Positions 46,401 to 59,734 are shown, counted from the stretch's first letter. The stretch: DNA of 64,000 nt from Glycine soja (GCF_004193775.1 NC_041007.1:22589501-22653500); one strand, 5' to 3'. A program made the numbers and translations. Notes: generated by a model not told the origin, from the sequence alone.

Positions 46401-47639
46401 GAGCAATAAATTGTGCAGTCATTCAACCCCTCCACCAAAAAAAAAAAAAAAACTTAAAAGTCCTGTTAATATGTTCAATTAGAAAAACAGATTGGCCCCC
46501 CGTTTATTGCCAACCCGTAAGCATTAAGTCAATTTTTTCCATCGATCTGTTATTTGGGATAGCTCATATATTTGTTTTATTTTACAATATAAAAAGTAAA
46601 CATATAATTTTTATACCAGCCCAACACACAAAAAATTTAACATGTACTTTTCATACTAGCCCATTTAACTTTTTTTCTCTTCTTTACGCCTGTGGAGTTG
46701 ATTTTTCACTCTCTTTTAGAATTTACGATAGACTTTTTTTTTTTATGTTTAAATGATTATAAGCCAAAAGTTGCAATGCGGCAAAATCCAAAGTAGTGAT
46801 TTAGTTTTTATACACACGTTCTTTATATTTCAATAAAGATTCTTTTTTTAAAATTTTAGTATTTTAAGTTTTAAAATGTTTTTGTCATTGAAATATTTTA
46901 TTTTAATTAAATTAAAGTTATATATATAAATATTTTAACTAGCTTTTAAATATATATTAATATTCTTAAATTATATTTTAAATGTGTTAAACATTTTAAT
47001 TTATGAAATTTTAAAAACTTCCCGTTCATCCTTAATTTTATAAAACAAATTTTACTACGAGAAAATTTTTTGCCCCCTTATTGTTTTTTTCTGGTTCCGT
47101 CCTTATTGACACTCTTTTTATTCTATTCTTTTTCTTTTTATTTTGCTTTCTTAGAGACTTTATCTCTCTTTTATGTTTGTTTGGTTTTTTTTTTCTCTTT
47201 TTCCGTTTTTGCTATTTTTCTTCTTTGACAATCTTTCTATGTGATGAAACAACCCCAAACTTATGCCAAATTTTTGCCTTAGAAAGATTGCTCTCTTAAT
47301 ACTTAGACTAGGAAGCAAATGTTTTTTCTCATTTAGCTATTATTGAAAGATTAGACAATAAATCATTATTATTTTTTCGCTCAAAACAGGTTCAAGGATT
47401 AAAATTAAATTGTTTTTTGTTGACTTTTTGGCTAAGTGAGTAAAAAAAATTTGCCTTGATTACTTTCATGTTTTATGTGCAACCATGATAATATAAGAAT
47501 CAAACAAAATCAATTATATACATAATAATGATGACACACAAAACTCACTAAGTTCACACCTCACAAGATATGAGCATGTTTTCATGAATATGATCAAGAA
47601 GTGTCAAACAATCAATCTCATCCAAATTCATCAATCAGA
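46401..47639. other. AT-rich stretch, nothing recognised
   Basis: A/T-rich with an A-run at 46437-46452 and T-rich tracts near 47080-47220. The 47081-47299 frame is low-complexity. No gene or element was identified. Confidence 0.6.
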
Positions 47640-48200
47640 GGAATTTCATCCAAGTATCACGTCATGCACGGTCCCTAAAGAACTCTTATGGGTAGACATG
47701 TGATCCTAGACTAGTTCATATGTTAGTATTGGTACCACATGGCATACAAAGTTGAGTCAAAAGGATGTTGCACTACATATTCACTAAGTGACTTCATTGA
47801 TGTATTGTGCGAACCATGTGTGAGATCTATCAATAAACCTGTTTGTGTATATCATGTTTATTTATTATGCTTCTATTTTTACCACTATTTATTAATTATG
47901 TTATGTTTTATACATGATGCAAGAATGATTCTCATTTCCTGTCTTTGTTGTTATTCTTGTGTGTGTTTGGGCTGATTGCTATTGCATGGTGAGAATCGTC
48001 TGGGTGTTGAGCATGATGATGGAGGACAAGTTTAGCCTCCTATGCTTAGTTTATTTTTTTTCTTCAATTTTGTGACTTGTGCTCTGATGGCTGACACAAA
48101 AAGGTGTTGTTACATGGTTATATTTCTTTCTTCATATTATTAGATATTTTACACGTTGTATGGTTTGGAGTGCTAACTCTTATGATTTATCTTTATACAT
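47640..48200 (+). repeat. Diverged fragment of a B-type LTR
   Basis: The blocks GGTACCACATGGCATACAAA (47731) and GTGTTTGGGCTGATTGC (47963), plus a GATGATGGAGGACA..TTTAGCC block, appear in the same order as in the B LTRs (24617/24903/24950 and 44375/44658/44703) but with many differences. Probably an older relative. Confidence 0.55.
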
Positions 48201-48429
48201 TATAGCATGGATGATTATGAAAATTTAGAATGTGAATATTTTACTTGTGAAATTTCTTTGAAGAGTCAATATTTGCATACTTGAGTTTTCTTATTTTTCG
48301 CATCTTCCTTTAAAATAAAACCTTTTTATTTGTAAAAATTGAAGACAACACCAAAGGATTTACAACAACTCACATACCCTACTCAAGCTAGACATCCTTG
48401 ACTTTTAAATAAAACCTTTGAGGTAAAGA

Positions 48430-48915
48430 TGTTAGAATTTTCTATTCCAATAATTAATGTGGGTTACTATTATAAGACAATTATATGAACTATTTATCAT
48501 TAGTGTCATTAGTGGGTTTTATTTTATGTGATCAAATTAAGTGAGTCTGTTAGACAACTAAATCAGATGATATAGACTTAAATGAGCAGATGTCAGTATT
48601 GGTCCATTAGGGGATAATGGGAACCCTATTAGGTTAATACGCTATAAAAAGGCTATGGCCCCCAATATACCGAGCCATCACATATAGTTTCTCTTCCTCA
48701 TTTGAAAAGTTACGAAGGTCCTATTAAGGGATAAAGAGGTTCCGGTTGAGGAAGAACCATGAAGCCACCGGTTACCTACGGATTCAGATTCTGCTACGTT
48801 TGTTTGATCAATCATTATGGATCTAGGTATTCCTAAAACTCTTCTTGATAATATAAAGTAATGTGTTCTAGTGGATATATTGGTATTTTATAAGGATCCC
48901 CTAAAATTTCCAACA
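48430..48915 (+). repeat. H 5' LTR, 486 bp
   Basis: TGTTAGAATTTTC...TTCCAACA. TATA-like CTATAAAAAGG at 48641-48651. Matches 55193-55494. Confidence 0.85.
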
Positions 48916-49279
48916 AATGGTATCAGAGTCACCATTACTGCTAAGTTATTGGGATTTAAAGTTATTTTATTCTAATTATACCTGTATTGCTTTGGTTATA
49001 TGAACCCAATTTTTTTTGGAACCACACATTAATTGTTGGTATATTCAAATATTGTCATATTGGATATTTGATTTAAATTCGAGTATATGCTGTTTTTTGG
49101 CATCGTTATTTGGTTTTGTGAACAACTTCTCTTCATGGCTACTATTCATAATATATATAAGGAAGTTTTTTGCACATGCAGTTTGTTTTTTATTTATTTA
49201 TTTATTTTGTAAAAAAATGGGAAAAGTTATATAGAGGAGTACATAATTAAAATGTCTAACTTGACATCAAAAATAAAAG

Positions 49280-49600
49280 TACTTAAGCTAGAGCTCTTGT
49301 GCATTTAGTTTTGATCTCACTTCCTGCACACTTTGGGCAATTCAAAGTGAGCTATAACACTCAGAAGGACAAATGATCCATTAATGAGCTTATATCTTAT
49401 TGTGTGCAAAAGGAAGAGAGGCTGCAGAAAGACAAATTTGAAAGTGTTCATTTAAGCTTGACCTCTCAGAATAAGAATAAGAACAAACTAAGGGCGCTCT
49501 CAACAAAAGAAAGATGAAGAATTTACTTGCTACTTCTACAAGAAATCTGGACACATGAAGAAAGAGTGTCCAAGGGACGTTGCATGACGTGTAAAGAAAG
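49280..49600 (+). pseudogene. H gag remnant
   Basis: Reads LISLPAHFGQFKVSYNTQKD and KWSINELISYCVQKEERLQK, typical of the copia gag (UBN2) end, followed by a damaged zinc knuckle with KKSGHMKKECPRD, the first cysteines being partly lost. No full frame. Confidence 0.7.
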
Positions 49601-51259
49601 GTAAATCTCTTACTCTTGTTTGTTTTAAAGTTAATTTAGCAGTAACAAATCCTTCACATTTATCTGCTAGTGATTTTTTTAATTAAATTAATTGACACGA
49701 TATATTGTCAAAATAATCCATATTGTGAAAATTGATTTGATTATAATTACATAGATTTTTGCATAAAATTATTTATGCGAATTGTGTTCGGCCCATAGGA
49801 AGACACAATTTGGCTTAATAATATTTTGTGTATGTGATGGTAAATGTGTGAACATTATAAGGTGTTTTCATGTGAATAATAGTCGGTCCAAAGAAAGGTT
49901 ATTATTTAACAGAATTTATTGTCAATATTTAATCATTGAGTTGAGAATACCACTTGCAGTTAGTCTTTTTCAATCCAAAGATTAAGGATTAATGGTGCAC
50001 TAGATATCTTGTTTGGGTCTTGAAATTTACCATAAAGATTATTTGTGCATTGTATGTTTATTGTTCTCTTCTTTAATTGTTGTTGTTGTTATTACTATGG
50101 TTTAAATTACTCATATTATTTGAATCCCAACTCTGCATGTATAAAATTTAGAGTTTGAAAAGGGAGTCAGTTGAGAGTTGAGGATATTGTATAATTTTTT
50201 ATTTTTTATTTTTAGAAAAGAAACAAGAAAACAAGATAAGGAATTTCCTTGTTCTTTTGTAGGATGAGGCATATAAAAAAATGGAGTCCCCATTACACTA
50301 TTTAGTGTGTGGAGAATGGTAAACTTCTCATTTTTGTTTGTTTTAAAGTTAATTTAGTTTTGTACCGAAGGATGTTAATGGGTAGATTTTGGTTCTACTA
50401 CTCTCAAAAGCATGTCTATACGATGCCACCTATGGAGTCATCCGCCAAGTGATAATGAAAAATTCTTCTATGTGGGCGATGACATAAAGTTGCAGTTGAA
50501 GTTATGAGAACTTTTATGTTGCTTTAAAAGACTCAATTTCATTTGAATTTGGTTGAGACATATATCAAGTTGTTTATTAAACCAAATTTTATTTCTAATT
50601 TGGAAAAATTTAGTTATTTTTTGTTCAATTAGAAATAATAAAGTTAGTCTCTCTTGTGATTCAAATGTTGCAAGTTATGAGTTCTTTTATGGATATTTGA
50701 ATGTTCCTATTGCAAATAATTTTGGGTGGCATAAAACTTAAAATTAAATGAGAATTTCGTCACTTTATAACATAAGCGCCTAAGTCATATCTCTTAATAG
50801 AGAATTTGGATTCTTGTGTTATACGAAATTTTGGATCCTTTATATTGGTTGGACCTTATAGTCTGCATTGAGTATATAAAGGGAAAATAACACAAACAAA
50901 AAGGAATTCAAGTGCTGAAAGAACTAAGGATGTATTAGAACTAATACATACATATATTTGTGTTTTATTCCTTATGGATTCATGGAATGAACAAATGTAT
51001 TTTATTAGGTTCATAGATAATTCCTCTTTATTTAAATTATGAGAAGTTTTGGCCTCTAGACATTTAGTCTTTCAAAGCTGAAGTTAAACTTCAACTAAGA
51101 AAAAGAAAGAAAATTAAGGTTGTCAAATGTGACCATGGGGAATACTATGGTAAATATAACATAAGGTACAATGTTTGGAGTCTCTCATGTGTTTTTCTTC
51201 AATAATTGTGAAATTTTTTTATTACATGTAATGTTAGGTAAACCTACCATGAACAAAGT

Positions 51260-51575
51260 TGCAGAATGATGAAACTAGACTTGAACAGATATGGTAAGAA
51301 GTTTGATTCTTCTCTACCAAAGTCACTTTGGGGAAAGACATTAAAGAATGTAATTTATATCTTTTTAAGGTACCAATTAAAGTACTCACTAAGAACCCCT
51401 TTAGGTTTGAGCCAAGGAAATCCCAACATTAGGCATATGCACATTTGGGGATGTCTAGCCGAAGTAATGCCTTATAGGTTGCATGAAGGTAAGTTGGACT
51501 TAAAGATAATTAGTTACAATTTTTTTGTTACATTTAAAGCTCTCGCATGTATAAGTTTTAAAATCCCACTTTAAG
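51260..51575 (+). pseudogene. H integrase C-terminal remnant
   Basis: The piece NIRHMHIWGCLAEVMPYRLH followed by KLDLKIISYNFFV is the conserved post-integrase segment (K-P-x-x-x-H-x-x-x-W-G-C) of Ty1/copia pol. The catalytic core upstream is not recognisable. Confidence 0.75.
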
Positions 51576-52129
51576 ATCATGTATGAGACATGCAAGACTC
51601 ATTGAGGAAATTGAGTTTGGAGGGGAAGGAAACATAAGGAGTGTTGTCTTTAAAGAATAACATGTTATTGACAATAGATAAGTCTTTGTACTTACCATTG
51701 TTCGAGAAACGGATATGGTAATTAAATAATGATGTTACTCTTAACATTATTAAAAGACAAGACAACACTGAGATTCTCTCTCAAGTACCATCTAAAGTTC
51801 AAACTTAATAGTCTCAAGAAGTGTCATTAAGAAGATCCACGAGAGAAAGGGAAAATGTAATTTGATATGATTATGTCATATTTCTTGAAGAACATGAATA
51901 TGGAATTAGGTTGACTAAGAAGATCTAATTGACCTTAGTCAAGTCATGTTGTGCTCTAACTCTCAAGTAGATTGATGCCATAAATGATGTAATAAAACTG
52001 ATGGTTGAACATGACATTTGGGATATCACAAATTGCTTGAAAGTGAGAAACTCATAAGTTATAGATAAATATCTATAGTCAAAAGGGATTCAATGGGTAA
52101 TATTGAGATATATAAAGTTTGTCTTGTCG

Positions 52130-53143
52130 CCAAAAGTTTTACAAGAAGGAAGGCATTGATCACGAAGAGACTTTCTCGCTGATTTCTTAGAAAGACTTTC
52201 TTAGGACTATAATGACACTATAGATCATTTTGATGATTGTTTTGCATATGTGGATGTAAAGATTATGTTTCTAAATGGAAACATTGATGAAACAATTTAT
52301 ACGATGCAACCAGAAAACCTTGTTTAAGATGATCTAAAGTCTATGGTATGTAAACTAAAGAAATCTATTTATGCTTTTAAACAAGTCTCTCATCTATGAA
52401 TTTAAAAAATTCATCAAGATTACTTCTTATGGTGTTGAGGTAAATTTGGTTGCTGATTGCATATACTAAAAGTTTAGTGGGAGTAAATTTATTATTTTGG
52501 TATTATATGTTGATGACATCCTACTATCATCATACGGTTTATTGTTGCAAATCAATTATATTGCAATTTATCATGTATTCATAATTTTATTTTTTATTGT
52601 CACAAAATAATCTTTTGTGGGAGTCCTAAGGTGATATATGAGTAATCTTGGTATGTAACACTAGAAAGTAGTAAAGCGCATAATGTGATGATTGAAGAGA
52701 ACAAGAAACTACATATTTTTATATCGAAAGTCTAAAAGTTTAGAGATCATTGTGTATTTTGACTTCAATTTTTACAAAATATCTTAATAGGAATCACTCC
52801 ACATAAGGATCCTCATTTAACTATATTGGTGGAGTTAGTATTTTTTGCTATGAGACATCATACTAGAATTTATGACTGCTAAATTATTGTAACTAGCTTG
52901 CTTGTTGTCGCTAACATTAAGAAGTCGTCAAGTGTTTATTGGGACAATATCTTGGTGGTCTTATTAAGGATTCAACCAAGTAAAAGTTTGTTGACATAAA
53001 ATATTTGGTTGTTAAAAAAAGAATTTAGAAGATACAAATTTGTATAGAACATACAGGGACTCATTCCATGCTAGCTGGTCCACTTACTAAAGGTTTGACA
53101 CTTAAAGTTTTTTCATGAGCACACTACTCATATGGGTGTAATT
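52130..53143 (+). pseudogene. H reverse transcriptase, RNase H and pol-end remnants
   Basis: Fragments in several frames: the start of RT near 52150 (GIDHEETFS), the block VDVKIMFLNGNIDETIYTMQ (52250-52310), the catalytic LVLYVDDILLSS (52498-52535), and the copia pol end GPLTKGLTLKVF..HMGV (53070-53140). Many frameshifts. Confidence 0.75.
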
Positions 53144-54752
53144 TGTTGGATTTCCCTTGCAGTTACTTTTTGGTCCACTTTTTCTTTATACAAATATGTT
53201 CAAGGGAAATCCGGTTTGCCGGAAAGCGCACCGGATCGTCAAGTATTTAAAATTAAAACGGATGAATCCGAGTATCGAACTCAGGGAACTAGTATTATAC
53301 AGGGTTAAATTCAGAAATAAGGCATTGTTGAAAGAAACATTGATAATTGATGATTTAGAATAGAATTAGACTAAGTCTAGGCTAAAAACAGTAAAAATGC
53401 AAGTAAGATTGATTGACAGTAGTAGGTAAAGGTGTTGGGTCTTTCTAACAAACCAGTTGATGTGTATAAAGATGTTTCTCTAATCAATCATGCTTTTGTG
53501 TTCTATGTTGTAGCCTAAATTACTAAACCTCGATCCCTAGTTAAACTGAATCAATCCAAGCTTCATCCTCAGATCCCTCTTGTTTGACTAGGCTTAATTT
53601 AGACAACTCTCCTAGGTTTAGACTAACTTAAACTAAGCTTCGTCCTCAGATCCCTCTTGTTGGACTAGACTTAGCTTAAATAGCTTACGAAAGTTATGAC
53701 TAATTTAACCTAAGCTTTGTCCTCAGATCCCTCTTGTTGGACTAGACTTAGACCAAACAACATTATTGTAACAGCATACTTAAAACCAAAACTTAATCCG
53801 TAGATCCCTCATTTAAGACTAAGTTCCAATCCTGCTTCAATCAAGTTCTAAGGCAACAATACATTTCCCAATGCTAAAGTCACCTAACAGTACACACACA
53901 AGTGGGTGATTAGACCAAGAGCATGCAATCTTTAAGCATTGAAGGAAACATTGAACACAAGAAACACAATCAATTAGATATTAAAGTAATTACATCAACT
54001 GTTATTTAGAAATCCCTAACAAGAGTGCTTAGCCAGCCATTACAGAAAAACCCTAACAATAATGAGACTAAGAGTAGAGAATAACTGCTCCTTACACAAG
54101 AAGGGGGATCCCTCCTCCTCTTCTCAGCATCTCACAATCACTCTGTAACTCACTAATATCTCTCTAATTACAAAACCTAGGTCTCTCTGCAAAAGCTGCT
54201 CCTCTTGCTGCCTCTAGAGCTCTTTTCCCAAAATAGGCACTGTGGTGTGCTCTGGAATTCTGTGCAAATCATCTGCTTCCCCTAATTTTGCACAAGACAT
54301 GCTTTAAATAGGCTCTAAATCCACGACGTTGCGCTTAGCGCGAGTAAGTGGATTTGAGCTTAGCGTCAGTCGTGCGCTGAGCCTGGTTGAAGACAACTAC
54401 TATGCTCAGCGCACTGATCTAGCGCTTAGCGTGTGACCTTGATATTGATGTTTTGCCAGATTCTTCTATCGTGCTAAGCGCGCTGAAGCCGCGCTTAGCG
54501 ATGGATGCGCGCTTAGCCCCACTGATGTGCTGAGCACAACTGTCACTTTTAGCACTTCATGACTTAGCCTCTTTTTAACCTGAAATTGCACAGATTTCAT
54601 CATTAAATCCAATGGAAATATTCTAGAGACAACTTTAACAATAAAACAAGATTTATTTACAAACTACTATGAAATAACCATAAATTGGGGAAACTATACA
54701 AGTTTTGGAAAATGTTTTCTATACAAAAGTTATTCGTATAAGACGACTAACA
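53144..54752 (-). mobile_element. G2: solo LTR in H, 1609 bp
   Basis: TGTTGGATTTCCC...CGACTAACA with a perfect TAATT duplication (53139-53143, 54753-54757). From about 53218 onward it resembles G (GCACCGGAT..., GAGTATCGAACTC). Minus-strand TATA TATTTAAAG at 54310-54302. CGCTTAGCG / CGCTAAGCG and CGCTGAGC motifs at 54329-54535. Has four repeats of CCTCAGATCCCTCTTGTT (53566-53740). Its start is about 70 bp longer than that of G. Confidence 0.85.
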
Positions 54753-55192
54753 TAATTCCTGATAGTACCTCAGTTTAGTGGGAGTCTTGATTATGTTCTA
54801 TATCTTATGGTTTACAAACATTTCACTGTGTTGGATTTTCTGCAGAAATAAAGTTGAAGTTTATCATTTCATTATCAGCTTGTTTTGTTTGCAATATTTA
54901 TGTTGTGTTTGGGTAGATCTCTATAGAGAATAAAGTTTGGACCAATTGGAAATATACATGACTGAGATCACATTGTATGTAATTTCCATGTTGCTTGTCC
55001 CTATTGACCTATGTCATTGAGTGTATTGATGTGGTGGTCATTGGGATTTAGTTACATTTGTTCCACAATGTTTCCTTATTGATACATGAGATGGACCAGG
55101 TTGTTAAGGTGGATGTCTAAAGGTAAATAGCGTACAGATGCATGCTTAGAATTTTGATATAATCGTTACAATATGTAATCCAAGTGGAAGAT

Positions 55193-55494
55193 TGTTGAAA
55201 TTTTTTATTTCAATAATTAATGTGGACTAATATTATAAGACAATTATATTAGCTATTTATCATAAGTGGGTTTTATTTTATGTGATCAAATTAAGTGAGC
55301 TCATTAGACAACTTTATTAGATGATATGAACTTAAATGAGCAGATGTCAGTATTGGTCCATTAGGGGATAATGAGAACCCTATTAGGTTAATACACTATA
55401 AGAAGACTATGGTCCTCAATATATTGAGTCATCACATATAATTTCTCTTCTCCCCATCTGAAGAGTTACAAAGGTTTTATTAAGGAATAAAGAG
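55193..55494 (+). repeat. H 3' LTR, truncated
   Basis: TGTTGAAATTTTTTATTTC... matches the first ~300 bp of the 5' LTR, then stops in GAATAAAGAGG. Confidence 0.8.
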
Positions 55495-57950
55495 GACAAT
55501 GTACATGCTTTAATAAACATATAGATATTTAATTATTTAATAAACATATCAATATTTAATATTATTTTTAGAAGGAATCACCTTTCCACTATCTTTTTCA
55601 AAGGATTTTTATAAAAGAAAAATATATTTTTCAAAATTTAAGCTAAAAAATATATGGATCAAACTTCCTCGGGAAGTAATAGATTAAGCTTAAAGTTCTT
55701 AATAAGTTATTCAAAACCATTATTAACATATTGAAAATAAGTAAAATAATAACATATTGAGAATTATCATACTATTATAGGTAAAGTATATATTATTTGG
55801 AACATAAATTTAACAAATGATTTTATAAGTTGGTCGTAGAAAAATACTAACACTATAAGGTGAAGATATTTTAATGTAAATAAAAATACTAAAGTAATAT
55901 TTATTTAATTCAATGAGTGATTAATTAGATCAAAGCACATATCTAAATTTTAAACAACATATACAAAATGAAAAATACGAGATAAAGCATAAATTATCAC
56001 TCCATTATGTTTATCAATAATTAATTCTTAACTATAGTATTTGATATATTTATTTTTTCAATCTTAGTCTTTTTAAAAATAATTGACAATGAATATTAAT
56101 AATTTTTAAAAAAATGCACATTTTATTTTAAAGTCTTAAATAAATTTTATTAATTATTTATTTATTAAATAAATATATTTAATGTTTTAATATTTTTAAG
56201 ACATTAAATATTAAATGAGGCCTGGGTTGGGCAGCCCCAGGTCAACCAAAACCAGAAACCGCCAAACGAATACGGGAGTGCAAGCAATTGCCCACATTAT
56301 TTCGTGTTGCTATTCAGTTCACCTACGCAACAATTCATTTTGATTCTTCGTTATTTTATTTATTCTTTTTCATTTTTGATTGTTGAGATGGGTAAAGAGG
56401 CAACGATCATATAAACCCGTGGTTCTTTTCTATATAACACTGTGGCCATAGCCGAAAAGATGGAGCTATTTTATTAAACCAAACCAGTGCTTTATACAAA
56501 GAGACAATTATTAAAAAATTGTAGCAATTTTAATTAGCGTCAAAAACTTGATTTTTTTTTTTACTTTTTTTAATTGTAGAAATTAAATACCGTATTAAGA
56601 TATTTACAACATTCACACACTCTATTCAGTTATACGTCTTGATGACACCTTAGAGTTTAGATTATAATTACTAAATATTTTTGTCGGAAATTACAAGAAA
56701 AGAATCTTTCATATTAGTATTATTAAATAGAATTTTGAAAACCAGTTACTTTGATCTTTCCTTTGGAATGCATCAATTGACTTCATCTTTATTTCCAAGT
56801 ACTAAATTTGACTAATAATTACTAAATTGAATAACTAAATTGATTAATTTGATAAATTAAGATGATTGATCATATCCATTTTAAAAATTACATTAATTAA
56901 TAGTTCCTAAATTATTTTTTGTCTGATAATAGTTCATAACTTAGAAAATAATATTCATTACTAAATACTTTTAATTTTTATATAAATTAACTGATAATTA
57001 TTTAAGTAATTGAGTCTTTATACCTTTGAGCAGGGACATATGTACATTAACATTCTATTTGATTGTGAGAAAAGAAATAGAGTTTTTGAAAATAACAGAA
57101 ATAATAAGAGAAACAAAATGAAAATAAAGTTAAATGCTAAGTAGTTGGGTCAAGAGAAATAAGTAAAAAATAAAATTAAAATTATTTGGTTTGAATGAAA
57201 TGAGAGGAGAAAATTTAATAAATGTATGGAAATTATGCTTACATCTTTGGCAAAATTGGGAATATGGGTATGCTTTGTTACCAAAAGAAACCCAACAAGG
57301 ATACGAAGGTAAAAACATATTGTGTTCATTATTTACTCATGCAGAGCTGCTCTAGACAAGAGAGAGTCATTTACCAAAAAAGAAAAACGATAAGAGAGAG
57401 AAAATTTATTTGTAGGACCCTCTAAAAAAAAATTACCACCTCTCAACCAAATGTTTGCATAAAATTTTGTCGTGGTTCTCTACCAAAATTACTGGCACCA
57501 CACAGACGCTAAACATTGTGGGGGGCAAATATATATATAAAATTTGTCTCCAATATTTAAAATACAGTAAAAAAAGTTAATTTAGTATAAGTATTGATTC
57601 TATAACTTAAAATTTCTAAATCTTTAACATTATAGTTCACTGTTTCCAGCCTTGATTGTGACAGGATCCTCCTAATAAGATGACCAAAGTACCTAACAGC
57701 CAGGTATAAAGAAAATTAAAAAAAAAAGAAGATAAAAACTACCTCCTTTTTCAATTATCATCTAGCTGTCTTATTTAATTACAACCCTTAGCTTATTACA
57801 AGGGTATTTTGGAAACATGCCATAAGAATCAACTGACCGTAACTGAATCTCAAGTGAAACAAGGTTCTAGGAGACGTTGGATTCTTAGGAAACCATCAAA
57901 CTCCAACTCTTCACCCTAAAGATTGAATTGACCCAAGTAAACATACTTTC
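55495..57950. other. AT-rich spacer before ENOD93
   Basis: Very AT-rich with one less AT-rich island at 56218-56330. No ORF or repeat was recognised; the frames at 57130-57425 are not supported. Its right end forms the promoter side of the ENOD93 gene. Confidence 0.6.
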
Positions 57951-57960
57951 TCACCAACTC

Positions 57961-57970
57961 CTATAAATAT
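57961..57970 (+). promoter_or_regulatory. ENOD93 TATA box
   Basis: CTATAAATAT about 95 bases before the start codon, followed by a CT/CA-rich leader (CTTCAACCTTTCCTTCATCC), the usual plant layout. The transcription start would lie near 57990-58000. Confidence 0.7.
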
Positions 57971-58063
57971 CCTCACAAAACTTCAACCTTTCCTTCATCC
58001 AAAGCTACTCCAATTCCTTTATTGTTTATTGCCACCTTTCGCTTATAAGTTACTACTTTGAAG

Positions 58064-59706
58064 ATGGCCAAAGGAAATAGTCCCCTCGAGAGGCCTAGCT
58101 TGGCTTCACTTGACCAAAAATTGGCCTTCGCTAAGCGCTGTTCTCATGGTACATATAAGCTTTTACTTCCAATTTTTATCCTAAAAGAGAATGTACATTG
58201 TATAGCAAATTCTGTGATTCCATTTTTCTTTTCTTTTACTGAGCAGAAATTATGTTCTCTTGAAATAATTGTTTGGCAAGAAACGCCATAACTAGAAACA
58301 TAATATAGAATGAGAAAGCATTTATAGTGAATTTGGATATGATTTCTTTAAAATCAACGTACAAATGTATAAAATGAGAAAGTATTAATTCAAATAAAAT
58401 ATTCTGTAATTTTAAAGAATAAAAAGTGCATGTATTAAGGTTTTGTCAGATACCCACATCAACCAAATTAAGTATATAGCTAGGTGAAGGATAACTTCTA
58501 TCTTGCAAAATAATTTTTGTTGAGAACCTCAAACCCACACAAGATAGATATTTTATTCTTAATACGATTTATTTCTTTCATAACTAAAGATCAATTAGAA
58601 ATTGAATCTTGTATTACTCCATTAAAAAACACATACTACTATCATTTCTGTGAATAGTTGTTAGTCCCGTCCATGCCTTCGTCTTTATTCATTGATCGAT
58701 ATTTCAACTATTTCTGATATGATATGGACCGCTGAGGAGTGCATCAAAATTAAGATATATAATTGCTGAAAACTTTTGCCGATTTCCCAATCTGATATTA
58801 TTACTAATTTGATTTGGGTTTGTTTACCTTTTCTAATTTTGTGTAAACAGAGGGTGTGTTAGCGGGAGCAAAGGCAGCAGTTGTTGCCAGTGTTGCCTCT
58901 GCCATTCCAACTGTAAGTATTTCTCCAACCTCTATATTCAGTTCATTTTCATTCACTCAATCCTAAAAGATCTTCTTAATAAGATCAATTTACAAATTTA
59001 CATTTAAAATAACGACCAAGTAGGATTATTATTCTATTCAGAGAGAAATATTAACATCACACTCTTACACATTATTTTTATTATCAGTCAAATTTATTAG
59101 AAATTAAAAAAAATATTAGTCTTATATTTTATTTAACAAGGCGCATTAGTGAACTTTTAATGTCTAATAAATTTTAACTAATAATAAAAACATACCAGAG
59201 AATATCTTGATAACAATTCTGATTCTACTAAAGATTTTTTGCTGAAGAGATTTTTATTAGAATAGTTATGCTTGGTGTGCAGCTGGCTAGTGTAAGGATG
59301 CTGCCTTGGGCAAGAGCCAATCTCAATCACACAGCTCAAGCTCTCATAATTTCCACAGGTTTGAAAGCACTGTGATCTCTTAATAATTTGCTGGAATATA
59401 TGAAAATACATAATTTGTTTTAGTTTTTATTGGAATTTATTCTTTTAGTATTCTGCGTTTAAGTAGAACAGTTCATTTTTATTCGTTCACCAAAAACTAA
59501 AAAAAATGTTTTTTTGTAAAACTTTTAAGACTAAAACAAAATAAATTTTAAGATTTATTTTAAATACTGAAAATTATTTCCACCATTCCTAACTTCACAA
59601 TTTGATTGCAGCGACGGCAGCAGCATACTTCATAGTAGCTGACAAGACCGTTTTAGCAACAGCAAGGAAAAACTCCTTCAACCAACCCTCCAATTCTGAA
59701 GCATGA
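58064..59706 (+). CDS. ENOD93: Early nodulin-93 (ENOD93/N-93) family protein, 4 exons
   Basis: Exons 58064-58148, 58851-58912, 59283-59358 and 59612-59706 join to 318 nt, 105 residues plus TGA. All three introns (702, 370 and 253 bp) are GT...AG, with GTAAGT after exon 2. The ATG stands in AAGATGGCC. The protein opens MAKGNSPLERPSLASLDQKL, then has two hydrophobic segments (about 30-49 and 66-84, including AGAKAAVVASVASAIPT and ALIISTATAAAYFIVADK) on either side of VRMLPWARANLNHTAQ, and a polar tail. Length, order and motifs match plant ENOD93. The family was named from a nodule-induced soybean gene and is also expressed outside nodules; recent work, from memory, places it in mitochondria with cytochrome c oxidase. 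No break was seen. It is the only intact host gene here. Confidence 0.93.
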
Positions 59707-59734
59707 ATCCGAATGGATAGCATGGACAATAGTC

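Larger units (their letters stand above)
48430..55494 (+). mobile_element. H: decayed Ty1/copia element carrying G2
   Basis: 5' LTR 48430-48915, primer site TGGTATCAGAGTC (48918-48930), scraps of gag, integrase, RT and the pol end, a purine stretch AAGTGGAAGAT and a 3' LTR from 55193. The 3' LTR is cut at about 55494, so no target duplication can be read. No long ORF survives; it is older than B by appearance. Insertion G2 sits after the pol end. Confidence 0.82.

Noticed and set aside
48430..55494. Endogenous pararetrovirus as an alternative for H
   Set aside because: Paired LTRs, a Met-tRNA primer site and copia-type integrase and RT order support Ty1/copia.
58058..58291. Single-exon reading of the ENOD93 start running to 58291
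   Set aside because: It reads into intron 1; splicing at 58148/58851 restores the conserved family sequence in frame.
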